From: Gammaproteobacteria bacterium HGW-Gammaproteobacteria-1
Lineage (GTDB): Bacteria; Pseudomonadota; Gammaproteobacteria; Thiohalomonadales; Thiohalomonadaceae
DNA: 64,000 bases
NCBI GenBank assembly: GCA_002840095.1
Contig: PGZL01000006.1
Span: 77,241 to 141,240 of the forward strand
Direction of reading: 5' to 3'
Part shown: piece after piece, positions 1 through 9,202 of the stretch
Numbering within the stretch: the first letter of the stretch is position 1
Layout: each line of letters opens with the position of its first letter
Position numbers and translations under genes: made by a program
The notes under the pieces: model-generated
Database searches by the model: none
What the model saw: only the letters and a program-made list of their open reading frames with translations
What the model was told of the DNA's origin: nothing

Positions 1-31
1 CGGACACCGCTACGCTCAGTCCGGCCTACGC
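1..31. repeat. REP-like palindrome at the left edge
   Basis: The first bases form an imperfect palindrome (CGGAC ... GTCCG with CGCTACGCT inside) followed by CCTACG. The layout matches the REP units at 28549 and around the transposase at 32253, which also carry CGCTnCGCTnA and end in CCTACGG. It may continue to the left of the window. The rest of the stretch up to 281 shows no gene; an AGGGAG ribosome-binding site lies just before the first coding region. Confidence 0.45.
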
Positions 32-281
32 CTTATTCGGGAAACTCTCGTCAGGACACCACTTGGTTCATCTTGCTTTGCGTACTTGGCGTCTTGGCGA
101 GAGTCCGTTGTTTAACAGGGGAATAGCGGAGTTGCGGCAGGCGCAGTCCGCCCCATGACACTGAAATAATCCATTGCCGATGCGTCATGACCGCGAACTG
201 CAATCTGCGTGTCACGTGCTGTTCATGATTTAGATCGAATCTACCCCGGCTTTTCACTTATACCCCAGGGAGATTTCTCGT

Positions 282-2189
282 ATGAACAGCCGCATCTTCA
301 GCAGCAGGAAGTTTTTCGCATTCAGCGCGGTCGCTTTCGCGGTCGCCGCGGCGCTCAGCGCCTGCGATTCCACCACCACCACCGGCAAGACCCTCACCGG
401 CGTCGAGTTTACCGATACCCCGGCCCCGTCCACCAATGCCGACATGGTGAGCGCCACTACCACGTCGTCGGCGATCTACCATTACTCGGACGGCAGTTCC
501 GTGGAGTATCCGCTGTCCTACAACGTGCTGTACAAGAACACCGACACCGTCGGCCTCAGCGCCAACGAAGCGGCACGCCTGTACGACGTCAGCGGCAACG
601 CGCTGCTGGACGCCAACGGCGATCCGGTGGTGGCCGAGACGCCGGACGCGAACACCTTCCTCACCGTGGGCGGCAAGCATTTTCTGGTTACCCACTACGA
701 ATATGACTGGAAGCTCGCCGACAACAGCGGCAGCCCGAGCCGCATGCCCATGAGCATGACCGTCACCGAGCTGTCGCAGAACGCGACCAGCGGTGCCCTC
801 ACCGCCGTCGCCCAGTCCCCGGTGGACTTCTCCGGCGTCGCCGGCCTGTGGATTCCCTGCGCCGGCGGTCCCAGCCCGTGGAACACCCACCTCGGTTCCG
901 AGGAGGACTACGACCTGTACTACGTGAACTCCGACGGTACCCCCGGCACCACCGCCTCCGCCGGCCTGACGGCGATGACGCAGAAGTATTTCAACAGTGC
1001 CACGACCGCCAATCCCTACGACTATGGCTATATCCCCGAAGTCACCGTCGCCGCCGACGGCAGCTCCAGCGTGGTCAAGCACTACAGCATGGGCCGCGGC
1101 ACCTGGGAACTGACCCGCGTGATGCCCGACAACCGCACCGCCTACTTCGGCGACGACGGTACCAACGTCGGCCTGTTCATGTATGTGGCCGACACTGCCG
1201 CCGATCTTTCCGCCGGCACCCTCTACGCCGCCAAGTGGACCCAGACCAGCGCCGACAACGGCGGCGCCGCCACCCTGACCTGGGTGAAGCTGGGCCACGC
1301 CACCGATGCCGAGGTGAAGGCGCTCATCGACGCCGGCACCGTGTTCACCGATATCTTCGACATCACCACCACCGTCCTCACGCCCGACTGGGCAGCCCAG
1401 GGCTACAAGGCGATCCGCGCCGGCCAGTCGTCCACCGAGTACGTGCGCCTGAAGACCGGCATGGAGCAGGCGGCGGCCTTCCTGGAGAGCCGTCGTTATG
1501 CGGCCTATCTCGGTGCCACCACCGAGTTCAACAAGATGGAAGGCGTGGCGGTGAATGCCGAGGACAAGGTCGTCTACCTGGCCATGTCCTACATCGACAA
1601 GGGCATGAAGCTGGACGCGACCGGTCCGGTGGATGACATCCAGCTGGCCAAGATCAACGCCGGCGCCACCTACGCTCTGACCCTGTCCTCCGGCCAGAAC
1701 GACACCGACACCAACCCCATCGACAGCGCCTGGGTCGCCACCGCCATGTCGGTACCCGCCGCGCTGCTCGGCGAGGACATCACGGTCGACGCCCTCGGCA
1801 ATACCTCCAACCCCGCCAAGGTGGCCAATCCCGACAACCTGTTCTTCTCCGACAAGATGCGCACCCTGTTCATCGGCGAAGACTCGGGCACCCACGTCAA
1901 CAACTTCATCTGGGCGTACAACGTGGACACCGGCAAGCTGAGCCGCATCCTGAGCCAGCCGTCGGGGGCCGAGGCGACCGGTCTTGTGGTGCAGGAGAAC
2001 ATGAACGGTCATGCCTACATCGGCGCCAACAACCAGCACCAGGGAGAGTGGCTGAGCAGCATGCCCACCGCGGTCAGGGACGCCCTGATCGCCGAGGTGA
2101 CGGCCCGTGACGGCGTCAACTCTTATGGCACGCTCAACTACTACCTGGAAGCCAACGTCGGCTACATCGGCGGTATGCCCGGCCTGTAA
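282..2189 (+). CDS. PhoX-family (DUF839) exported lipoprotein
   Basis: 635 residues. The N-terminus is a lipoprotein signal with lipobox LSAC (Cys28), so the mature protein should be membrane-anchored outside the cytoplasm. The stretch from Cys193, CAGGPSPWNTHLGSEED, is the signature of PhoX/DUF839 beta-propeller proteins, where the Glu residues bind calcium or iron. Characterised PhoX enzymes are phosphatases exported by the Tat pathway. This one has no twin-arginine motif and is a lipoprotein, so the substrate is unproven. A ribosome-binding site (AGGGAG) lies 8 bases before the ATG. The next gene, on the same strand, is a haem lipoprotein separated by a MITE-like repeat. Phosphatase activity is inference only. 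Confidence 0.75.
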   Translation: MNSRIFSSRKFFAFSAVAFAVAAALSACDSTTTTGKTLTGVEFTDTPAPSTNADMVSATTTSSAIYHYSDGSSVEYPLSYNVLYKNTDTVGLSANEAARLYDVSGNALLDANGDPVVAETPDANTFLTVGGKHFLVTHYEYDWKLADNSGSPSRMPMSMTVTELSQNATSGALTAVAQSPVDFSGVAGLWIPCAGGPSPWNTHLGSEEDYDLYYVNSDGTPGTTASAGLTAMTQKYFNSATTANPYDYGYIPEVTVAADGSSSVVKHYSMGRGTWELTRVMPDNRTAYFGDDGTNVGLFMYVADTAADLSAGTLYAAKWTQTSADNGGAATLTWVKLGHATDAEVKALIDAGTVFTDIFDITTTVLTPDWAAQGYKAIRAGQSSTEYVRLKTGMEQAAAFLESRRYAAYLGATTEFNKMEGVAVNAEDKVVYLAMSYIDKGMKLDATGPVDDIQLAKINAGATYALTLSSGQNDTDTNPIDSAWVATAMSVPAALLGEDITVDALGNTSNPAKVANPDNLFFSDKMRTLFIGEDSGTHVNNFIWAYNVDTGKLSRILSQPSGAEATGLVVQENMNGHAYIGANNQHQGEWLSSMPTAVRDALIAEVTARDGVNSYGTLNYYLEANVGYIGGMPGL

Positions 2190-2236
2190 TGCCATACCGC
2201 AGTTGACCATGCTGCAACCCGTGCCGGAGGACGCAA

Positions 2237-2398
2237 GCAGCCTGTCGGATTTAGGTGCCCGTAGCGAGCAAGGGGGGAGAGCGAGGCCAAATTTTCACGA
2301 TTTCGAGGCGCATAGTTGTTCTACGCAACGAGAAATCGGGGAAATTTGGGCCGCTCTCCCACCGGCGCAGTAGGAGCATCCTAAGTCCGACAGGCTGC
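2237..2398. mobile_element. 162-bp MITE-like element with terminal inverted repeats
   Basis: The left end GCAGCCTGTCGGATTTAGG (2237-2255) and right end (2380-2398) are inverted repeats matching at 18 of 19 positions. Between them lies a second long imperfect palindrome: GGGAGAGCG and a following CCAAATTT-type block near 2275 mirror a block ending near 2360, closing on a loop around 2306-2330. There is no coding capacity for a transposase. No target-site duplication was identified. It sits between the PhoX-like and cytochrome genes and could fold into a strong RNA hairpin there. Confidence 0.7.
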
Positions 2399-2434
2399 CA
2401 GTCCTCCGGCATTTTTGTTATGGAGGAACTGACC

Positions 2435-4468
2435 ATGTCAGTGATACGTCGCGGCATCGCTGCCGTCGCAGTGCTGTTGCCCCTTGCCCTTCTGCTCGCG
2501 TCCTGCGGCGGCGACGGCGATACGCCGGACACTGTCGGCGCCGTGCCTTCCGCTGTCAAAGCGGCGCTGGTGGGCGAGTATCTCGACCGCACCACCTTTC
2601 GCAATCCCTACGGCCACATACCTGCCCAGTGCTACGTGGAAACGTCCGGCGGCACGCAGAATGCCTGCCTGTTCTGCCATACCAACGGCGTGTATTTGCA
2701 GGGACTGGGCAATAACAACCCGCAGGCCGGCTATGAGCCGCTGGTGGGCGATCTGCAGCAAGAGTACGCCTTCGTCGCATTGCGCCATCCGTTCGTGCAG
2801 AACGGCAGCGTGATGCCGTGGGAAAACACGCTCCATCCCGAACGCCTGCAGGCGGCGGTGGCGGCCCTGGGCGTCGATCCGGCCGACTGGGACATGGAAA
2901 GCTATGTCCGCCAGGACAACTGGCGCGACGCCTACGCGCAGCGTCCGGGCAGCCCGCTGGAATGGGACCCGAAGATCAACGTGCCGTTCCGCCTGTTCCC
3001 GGGCCTTGATCCCGCCGATCTGCCCGCCGACGCCGACGGCTTCGTGCGTAGTGAACAAACGGCCAACGGATTCTTTAACGACGCGCAGGGCCGGATCACT
3101 GGCTGGCGTGCCGTGAACTTCATGCCCTACGGCATCTTCACCCCGCATACCGGCAGCGTCTCCGGCATCTACCTCCGGCTGCCGGAGGCGTTCATGCGCA
3201 ACAGCGCCGGCGATTTCGATCTCGCCACCTATCGCGACAACCTCGATCTGCTGGAGCGGGCGATCCAGGATCGCCTGCTGCCCGGCGACCCGGCGCAATA
3301 TCACGGCGTCGCCGCGACCATTGCCGTGCAGCGCGGCCTCTATCCGCTGGGCACCGAATTCGCCCATCCCCTGCATTACGTGGACGTCGCCGCCGACGGC
3401 AGCGACGCTGCCGTGAGTCCCTTCCCCGGCACGCGCGCGCGGCGGGTGAAGGAGATGCGCTACATGTACAAATACAAGGCGTTCAATCCCTGGGCCATTG
3501 CGCCCGGGAACAAGGAGGAAGGCGCACCGCTGCACGCCAGCGCCACTCAGGGCTGGGCCGACAACGGGGCGGGCTGGTATCTGGCGGGCTACATCGAGAA
3601 TGCCGCCGGGACGCTGCGGCCGCAGACGCCGGCGGAACTGGTGCAGTGCGTCGGCTGCCACAGCGGCAACGTGCTGCAGCCGGAGACCGGCTACGCCCAG
3701 TTCAACTCGGGCACCGGCAACACCATCGACAGCACCTGGGCCTTCCCGCGCAAGTTTGCCGGCGATGCCGGCTGGCGTGAGATGGATTACCTGGGCTACG
3801 TTGCCGATGCCGGCGCGGCCGCCGATGCCACGCCGGGGCGCGCCGGCCTGGGCGACCCCATCAATCGCAAGTACGGCGTGGGCGAGTTCCGCTTCTTCCT
3901 CGAACACGTGGTCGGCGCCAGCCTCTACGGCGACATGCCGGCGCCGGTGGAGGCGTTCCTCGCCCAGCGCATCACCACGGCGCGTGGCTACAGCGCGAAC
4001 TGGCCCGCGCTCGACACTGCCGCGCCCGCCACCCTCGCCGCCGCCCAGCGGCAGCGCCAGATCCTGATGCGCGAACTGACCGCCCGCAAGGAACACCTCG
4101 ACGCCGACGGCAGCCTACACGGCGCGCTGCTCTATCCGCCGCGCGACGGCGCCCGCGCCGGGGCCGCGCGCTATCGCCAAGTGGTGGCGACGCAGCGCTA
4201 CGACCTCGGCAAGGACGTGTTCGACGCCACACCGTTCACCTATCGCTACTATCGTGACGCCGGGCAGGCCTTCGCGCACCAGGACGGCAACACCTACCAG
4301 TCCGGTGAGGTGATCAGCGATCGGCCCATCGATACGGAGCCCACGAGTTTCACCTACGGAATCGGCGTCGGCGCGACGCTCATCGATGCCGGGCTGCCGT
4401 TTGCCGGGGGCGGAACCTACGAGCCGGAGTATTCGCCGCTGCTGCTGACGCCGCTGGCGTTCGAATAG
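2435..4468 (+). CDS. Lipoprotein with two c-type haem sites
   Basis: 677 residues from the ATG preceded by GGAGGA; longer in-frame starts would run through the upstream repeat. The signal peptide ends in lipobox LASC (Cys24). Two CXXCH haem-attachment motifs are visible, CLFCH at residues 77-81 and CVGCH at 405-409, so the protein should be a dihaem c-type cytochrome anchored in the periplasm or outer membrane. No other domain was recognised. Pairing with the PhoX-like lipoprotein upstream suggests joint function, but the redox partner is unknown. It converges on spoT; a GC-rich hairpin (near 4467-4485) lies between the stops. Confidence 0.7.
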   Translation: MSVIRRGIAAVAVLLPLALLLASCGGDGDTPDTVGAVPSAVKAALVGEYLDRTTFRNPYGHIPAQCYVETSGGTQNACLFCHTNGVYLQGLGNNNPQAGYEPLVGDLQQEYAFVALRHPFVQNGSVMPWENTLHPERLQAAVAALGVDPADWDMESYVRQDNWRDAYAQRPGSPLEWDPKINVPFRLFPGLDPADLPADADGFVRSEQTANGFFNDAQGRITGWRAVNFMPYGIFTPHTGSVSGIYLRLPEAFMRNSAGDFDLATYRDNLDLLERAIQDRLLPGDPAQYHGVAATIAVQRGLYPLGTEFAHPLHYVDVAADGSDAAVSPFPGTRARRVKEMRYMYKYKAFNPWAIAPGNKEEGAPLHASATQGWADNGAGWYLAGYIENAAGTLRPQTPAELVQCVGCHSGNVLQPETGYAQFNSGTGNTIDSTWAFPRKFAGDAGWREMDYLGYVADAGAAADATPGRAGLGDPINRKYGVGEFRFFLEHVVGASLYGDMPAPVEAFLAQRITTARGYSANWPALDTAAPATLAAAQRQRQILMRELTARKEHLDADGSLHGALLYPPRDGARAGAARYRQVVATQRYDLGKDVFDATPFTYRYYRDAGQAFAHQDGNTYQSGEVISDRPIDTEPTSFTYGIGVGATLIDAGLPFAGGGTYEPEYSPLLLTPLAFE

Positions 4469-4493
4469 CGTTCCCGCCGAGGCGGGGGAGGGA

Positions 4494-6605
4494 TCAGCCG
4501 CGGCCGCGGCCGATCTTCACCACCTTGTCGAGGACGCGGATGCTGCGCATGATGCGGGCGAGATGGATGCGGTCGCGCACGGCGACGGTGAGGTTGATGG
4601 CGGAGTGGATGCCGTCGCGATCTTCCAGGCTGACGTTGTCGATGTTGGCGTCGGCGTCGGCGATGACCGCCGCCACCGTGGCGAGCACGCCGCGCTGGTT
4701 GGTGACTTCCACGCGCAGGTCCACCGGGAAGGTGGTGTCGAGCAGGTCGGCCCACTGCACGGTGATCCATTTCTCCGGCTGCTTGCGGTAATCGGCGATG
4801 TTCTTGCAGTGCTGGGTGTGGATGATGATGCCGCGGCCGGTGGAGAGAAAGCCCATGATGGCGTCGCCGGGGATCGGGCGGCAACACTTGGCGAAGGACA
4901 CCACGGCGCCCTCGGTGCCCTTGATGTAGAGCGGGCGGTTGGCCGCTTCCTGTTCCGGGGTCTGGGTTTCCTGCGGTACCAGCAGGCGCGCGGCGAGCGG
5001 CGCCATGCGGTTGCCCAGGCCGATCTGCTCCAGAAGATCGTCGAAGGTGGCGAGGTTCATTTCCTTGAGCGCGAATTCGACGCGCTCGTGGGACACCATC
5101 AGCAGGGTTTCCTCCAGGTCGGTCAGGGCCTGTTCCAGCAGGCGGCGGCCGAGACCGATGGCCTCGTCGCGCTGCAGGTTCTTGAGGTAGTTGCGGATGT
5201 TGGCGCGCGCCTTGGCGGTGACCACGAAGTTGAGCCAGGTGGGATTGGGACGCGCGCTCGGCGCGGTGATCACTTCCACGGTCTGGCCGTTGCCGAGGCG
5301 CGTGGCCAGCGGCATCAGGCGGCGATCGATTTTCACCGCCACGCAGGAGTTGCCCACGTCGGTGTGCACGTCGTAGGCGAAGTCCACGGCGGTGGCGCCG
5401 CGCGGCAGTTCCATGATCTCGCCCTTGGGCGTGAACACGTAGACCTCGTCGGGGAACAGGTCGACCTTGACGTTTTCCAGGAACTCCAGTGAGTTGCCCG
5501 CGCTCTGCTGCATCTCCAGCAGGTTGCGCAGCCATTCGCGTGCGCGCGCCTGGGCGCTGACGCCGCCGCCTTCGCCGGTCTTGTACAGCCAGTGGGCGGC
5601 GATGCCGGCCTCGGCTACCTTGTCCATCTCCTCGGTGCGGATCTGCACCTCGATGGGCACGCCGTAGGGGCCGAACAGGGCGGTGTGCAGCGACTGGTAG
5701 CCGTTGGCCTTGGGGATGGCGATGTAGTCCTTGAAGCGGCCCGGCACCGGCTTGTACAGGTTGTGCACGGCGCCGAGCACGCGGTAGCAGGTGTCCACCT
5801 TGTCGACGATGACGCGGAAGGCGTAGACGTCCATCACTTCGTTGAAGGGCAGGTGTTTGCTGCGCATCTTCTTGTACAGCGACAGCAGGTGCTTCTCGCG
5901 GCCGATGACGCGGCCTTCCAGCCCTTCCTGGCGCAGGCGTTCCTGCAGGGCGATTTCGATCTTGGTGATGATCTCGCGGCGGTTGCCGCGCGCCTTCTTC
6001 ACCGCCTCGGCCAGCACGCGGGCGCGCATCGGGTGGTAGGCGGCGAAACCCAGATCCTCCAGTTCCAGGCGCAGGCTGTTCATGCCGAGGCGGGAGGCGA
6101 TGGGGGTGTAGATGTCGAGGGTTTCGCGCGCGATGCGGCGGCGCTTGTCCGGGCGCATGGCTTCCAGCGTGCGCATGTTGTGCAGGCGGTCGGCCAGCTT
6201 GATGATGATGACGCGCAGGTCGCGCGCCATGGCCAGCATCATCTTGCGGAAGTTTTCCGCCTGGGCCTCGGCCTTGCTCTCGAACTGGATGTTGGTGAGC
6301 TTGGAGACGCCGTCCACCAGCTCGGCCACTTCGGCGCCGAATTTCTCGGCGATCTGTTCCTTGGCGGTGGGGGTGTCTTCGATGACGTCGTGCAGGATCG
6401 CGGCGACGAGGCTCGGGGCGTCCATGCGCATCTCGGCGAGGATGCGCGCCACGGCCAGGGGATGATAGATGTAGGGTTCGCCGGAGAGGCGCTTCTGTCC
6501 TTCGTGCGCCTCGGCGCCGAACAGGTAGGCCCGGTAGACTTCGGCTACCTGATCGGGTTCAAGATAGCCCTCGAGTATGGCGCACAGGTCGCTGATGAGA
6601 AACAC
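4494..6605 (-). CDS. spoT: Bifunctional (p)ppGpp synthetase/hydrolase
   Basis: 703 residues starting at GTG, with GGGGAG about 7 bases upstream. The N-terminal hydrolase has the HD pair in LHDVIED (His72, Asp73) and a second conserved block ADRLHNMRTL. The synthetase domain follows (RFKDYIAIPKANGYQSLHT), then a TGS domain (VYVFTPKGEI) and a C-terminal ACT domain. The intact HD motif and synthetase fit SpoT rather than hydrolase-dead RelA. It makes and degrades the stringent-response alarmone. It is last in the minus-strand run yicC, higBA, gmk, rpoZ, spoT, the usual gammaproteobacterial order apart from the toxin-antitoxin insertion. Confidence 0.97.
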   Translation of the reverse strand: MFLISDLCAILEGYLEPDQVAEVYRAYLFGAEAHEGQKRLSGEPYIYHPLAVARILAEMRMDAPSLVAAILHDVIEDTPTAKEQIAEKFGAEVAELVDGVSKLTNIQFESKAEAQAENFRKMMLAMARDLRVIIIKLADRLHNMRTLEAMRPDKRRRIARETLDIYTPIASRLGMNSLRLELEDLGFAAYHPMRARVLAEAVKKARGNRREIITKIEIALQERLRQEGLEGRVIGREKHLLSLYKKMRSKHLPFNEVMDVYAFRVIVDKVDTCYRVLGAVHNLYKPVPGRFKDYIAIPKANGYQSLHTALFGPYGVPIEVQIRTEEMDKVAEAGIAAHWLYKTGEGGGVSAQARAREWLRNLLEMQQSAGNSLEFLENVKVDLFPDEVYVFTPKGEIMELPRGATAVDFAYDVHTDVGNSCVAVKIDRRLMPLATRLGNGQTVEVITAPSARPNPTWLNFVVTAKARANIRNYLKNLQRDEAIGLGRRLLEQALTDLEETLLMVSHERVEFALKEMNLATFDDLLEQIGLGNRMAPLAARLLVPQETQTPEQEAANRPLYIKGTEGAVVSFAKCCRPIPGDAIMGFLSTGRGIIIHTQHCKNIADYRKQPEKWITVQWADLLDTTFPVDLRVEVTNQRGVLATVAAVIADADANIDNVSLEDRDGIHSAINLTVAVRDRIHLARIMRSIRVLDKVVKIGRGRG

Positions 6606-6626
6606 TGTGCGTCTCCCCGTTCGCTA

Positions 6627-6896
6627 TCAGTCGTTCTCCATGGAGATCACCACCGGGGCGGCAACCTCTTCCTCGATCTCTTCCTCAACCTCGTGTTCGA
6701 CGGCGTCCAGCACTTCGCGGCCGACCAGGCCGGCGGCGATTTCGCGCAGGGCCAGCACGGTGGGCTTGTCCTGTTCCCAGGGCAGATAGGAGTCCTTGCC
6801 CTTTTCCAGCTGACGGGCGCGCTTGGTGGCAACCAGCACCAGCTGGAAGCGGTTGTCTACGTTGTCCAGGCAGTCTTCGACGGTGACGCGGGCCAT
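6627..6896 (-). CDS. rpoZ: RNA polymerase omega subunit
   Basis: 89 residues beginning [17 protein letters not shown], the hallmark omega start. Residues such as [12 protein letters not shown] and [10 protein letters not shown] match the beta-prime-binding core. The acidic tail is Glu-rich. Omega aids assembly of RNA polymerase and carries a ppGpp site in proteobacteria, which fits its place 21 bases upstream of spoT. GGAGAG precedes the ATG at normal spacing. Confidence 0.97.
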   Translation of the reverse strand: MARVTVEDCLDNVDNRFQLVLVATKRARQLEKGKDSYLPWEQDKPTVLALREIAAGLVGREVLDAVEHEVEEEIEEEVAAPVVISMEND

Positions 6897-6970
6897 GTTT
6901 ACTCTCCGGATCCAGGCCAGCCCCGGCGGGGATGGCGAAAAGGGGATGAATTCTATTAAAAAACCGCCGT

Positions 6971-7615
<645 letters not shown>

Positions 7616-7906
7616 CTAGTGTTCTGCGTGGTTTGCGGCGGGATTATGCCGTGCCTGCCAGAGGTCATAATCCACCTGCTGGCCCAGCCACAATTCGGCG
7701 CGGCCGCCACGTTCCGGTCCCAGCCAGGCCTCGATGCGCAGTGCCATGTCCGTCGATATCGCGGCGTGGCCGTTCAATATGCGGGACAGTGCCGCCCGCG
7801 TCACGCCCAGCTGCCGTGCGGCTTCCGTCACCGACAGGCCGAGGGCGGGCAATACGTCATCACGCAGGGTTTCCCCCGGATGCGGTGGGTTGAACATCGC
7901 GTTCAT
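7616..7906 (-). CDS. higA: HigA-type antitoxin, XRE family
   Basis: 96 residues from the ATG preceded by GAGGA; the in-frame upstream extension overlaps higB and is not used. The N-terminal NPPHPGETLRDDVLPALGLS is typical of HigA, followed by a helix-turn-helix (TEAARQLGVTRAALSRILNG). HigA neutralises HigB and represses the operon by binding an upstream palindrome. It starts 10 bases after the higB stop; toxin-first order is standard for higBA. Confidence 0.92.
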   Translation of the reverse strand: MNAMFNPPHPGETLRDDVLPALGLSVTEAARQLGVTRAALSRILNGHAAISTDMALRIEAWLGPERGGRAELWLGQQVDYDLWQARHNPAANHAEH

Positions 7907-7916
7907 GGCCAGTTCC

Positions 7917-8195
7917 TCAGTGGTAATCCTGATAGTCCACCAATATGGCGTCTTCACCCTCGAACATGAAGGTAAGTCGCCAGTTGCCGCTGACCCACAC
8001 TGACCAATGGCCGGCCAGCTCATGGCTGAGGGGGTGCAGCTTCCAGCCCGGCAGGTTCATATCCTCTGCCGTCCGGGCGTGGTTCAGGCGCTCCAGTTGG
8101 CGAGCCAGTTTCGGCGCGTGGGCGGCCTGAATCCCCGCCTTTGAACCGGTGGTGAAGAACCGCTCAATCCCTTTGTGGCGGAAACTTCTGATCAT
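7917..8195 (-). CDS. higB: HigB-type mRNA interferase toxin
   Basis: 92 residues, the usual HigB length. MIRSFRHKGIERFF at the start and the tail GNWRLTFMFEGEDAILVDYQDYH are family hallmarks. HigB cleaves mRNA on the ribosome during stress. No Shine-Dalgarno sequence is visible. A -10-like TATACA ends about 8 bases before the ATG, so the transcript may be leaderless. The pair is inserted between yicC and gmk, which are normally adjacent. Confidence 0.92.
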   Translation of the reverse strand: MIRSFRHKGIERFFTTGSKAGIQAAHAPKLARQLERLNHARTAEDMNLPGWKLHPLSHELAGHWSVWVSGNWRLTFMFEGEDAILVDYQDYH

Positions 8196-8203
8196 GGGAG
8201 AAG

Positions 8204-8222
8204 TGTATAGTCAGGCTATACA
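8204..8222. promoter_or_regulatory. Palindromic operator/promoter of higBA
   Basis: TGTATAG-TCAGG-CTATACA is a perfect 7-bp inverted repeat with a 5-bp spacer, ending 8 bases upstream of the higB ATG. On the minus strand its downstream arm contains TATACA, a good -10 hexamer, with TTGCCT about 15 bases further upstream as a possible -35. This is where a HigA dimer would bind for autorepression. Binding is inferred. Confidence 0.65.
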
Positions 8223-8234
8223 TCAGGCAAGGGG

Positions 8235-9098
8235 CTATTCGATATTCTGCACCTGCTCGCGCATCTGCTCGATGAGGACCTTGAGGTCCACGGCGTAGCG
8301 GGTGGTGTCCACGTCCTGGGACTTGGAGGAGAGGGTGTTGGCCTCGCGGTTCAGCTCCTGCATCAGGAAGTCCAGGCGGCGGCCCACCGGTTCCTTCTGT
8401 TCCAGCACCCGGCGCACCTCGTCCAGGTGCGCGCCCAGACGGTCCAGTTCCTCTTCCACGTCCAGGCGCTGGGCCAGCAGCACCAGTTCCTGCTCCAGCC
8501 GGGCCTGGTCCAGTTCGCCCTTGAGCTCGGCCAGGCGGGCGTCGAGGCGCTCGCGCGCCCGGGCCAGGACGTCGGGCCGGCGGGCGTTCACTTGGCCGAC
8601 GATCTCCGTCATGGCGGCGCAGCGCTGGCTGATCAGTTCCTTGAGTTTGTCACCTTCGCGGCGGCGGGTTTCGATCAGCTCGCCCAGTGCGGCGTCGAGC
8701 AGGCCCATGGCCGCGGCGTGCACCTGTTCCGGTTCGGGGGTGGGCTGCTGCAGCACACCGGGCCAGCGCAGCACGTCGAAGGAGTTCACCGGGGCGGCGT
8801 TATAGATGATGCCGTCGATCTCGCGGGTGACATGGGCCAGCTGGGTCACCAGCTCGCGATTGATCTCCAGGGTGGCGTATTCCGCCGGCGCCTGGTAGCG
8901 GATGTTGCAGTCCACCTTGCCGCGGCCCAGGCCCTGGTTGAGCTTTTCGCGGATGCGCGGCTCCAGCAGGCGCACCTCTTCCGGCAGGCGCAGCGCCAGT
9001 TCCAGGTAGCGGTGATTGACCGAGCGCAGCTCGATGGTGAAGGTGCCCCAGTCACCCTGGGACTCGCGGCGGGCGAATGCCGTCATGCTGTGAATCAT
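8235..9098 (-). CDS. yicC: YicC-family endoribonuclease
   Basis: 287 residues from the ATG giving MIHSMTAFARRE, the family start, with GAGGAG upstream; a GTG two codons earlier is less likely. The C-terminal DUF1732 block (EANTLSSKSQD, VDLKVLIEQMREQVQNIE) is intact. YicC proteins are RNases; the E. coli member acts on the small RNA RyhB. The gene leads the minus-strand run toward gmk-rpoZ-spoT and diverges from the kinase gene across about 100 bases. Confidence 0.93.
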   Translation of the reverse strand: MIHSMTAFARRESQGDWGTFTIELRSVNHRYLELALRLPEEVRLLEPRIREKLNQGLGRGKVDCNIRYQAPAEYATLEINRELVTQLAHVTREIDGIIYNAAPVNSFDVLRWPGVLQQPTPEPEQVHAAAMGLLDAALGELIETRRREGDKLKELISQRCAAMTEIVGQVNARRPDVLARARERLDARLAELKGELDQARLEQELVLLAQRLDVEEELDRLGAHLDEVRRVLEQKEPVGRRLDFLMQELNREANTLSSKSQDVDTTRYAVDLKVLIEQMREQVQNIE

Positions 9099-9202
9099 GT
9101 ACACTCCTCAGGCTAACGATGCGGCATGGTGGGTCATGGTACCCCGACTGGCCGTGCCACGGAACAGCAGAGGAAAAAGGCTTTCTCTTCATACGGATAC
9201 GG

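Noticed and set aside
258-2210. 650-codon minus-strand open frame opposite the PhoX-like gene
   Set aside because: Low-complexity Gly/Val/His composition typical of the complement of a GC-rich gene; the plus-strand protein has a signal peptide and family motifs.
4467-4487. Terminator between the cytochrome gene and spoT
   Set aside because: CCCGCC/GGCGGG stem exists but no T-tract on either strand.
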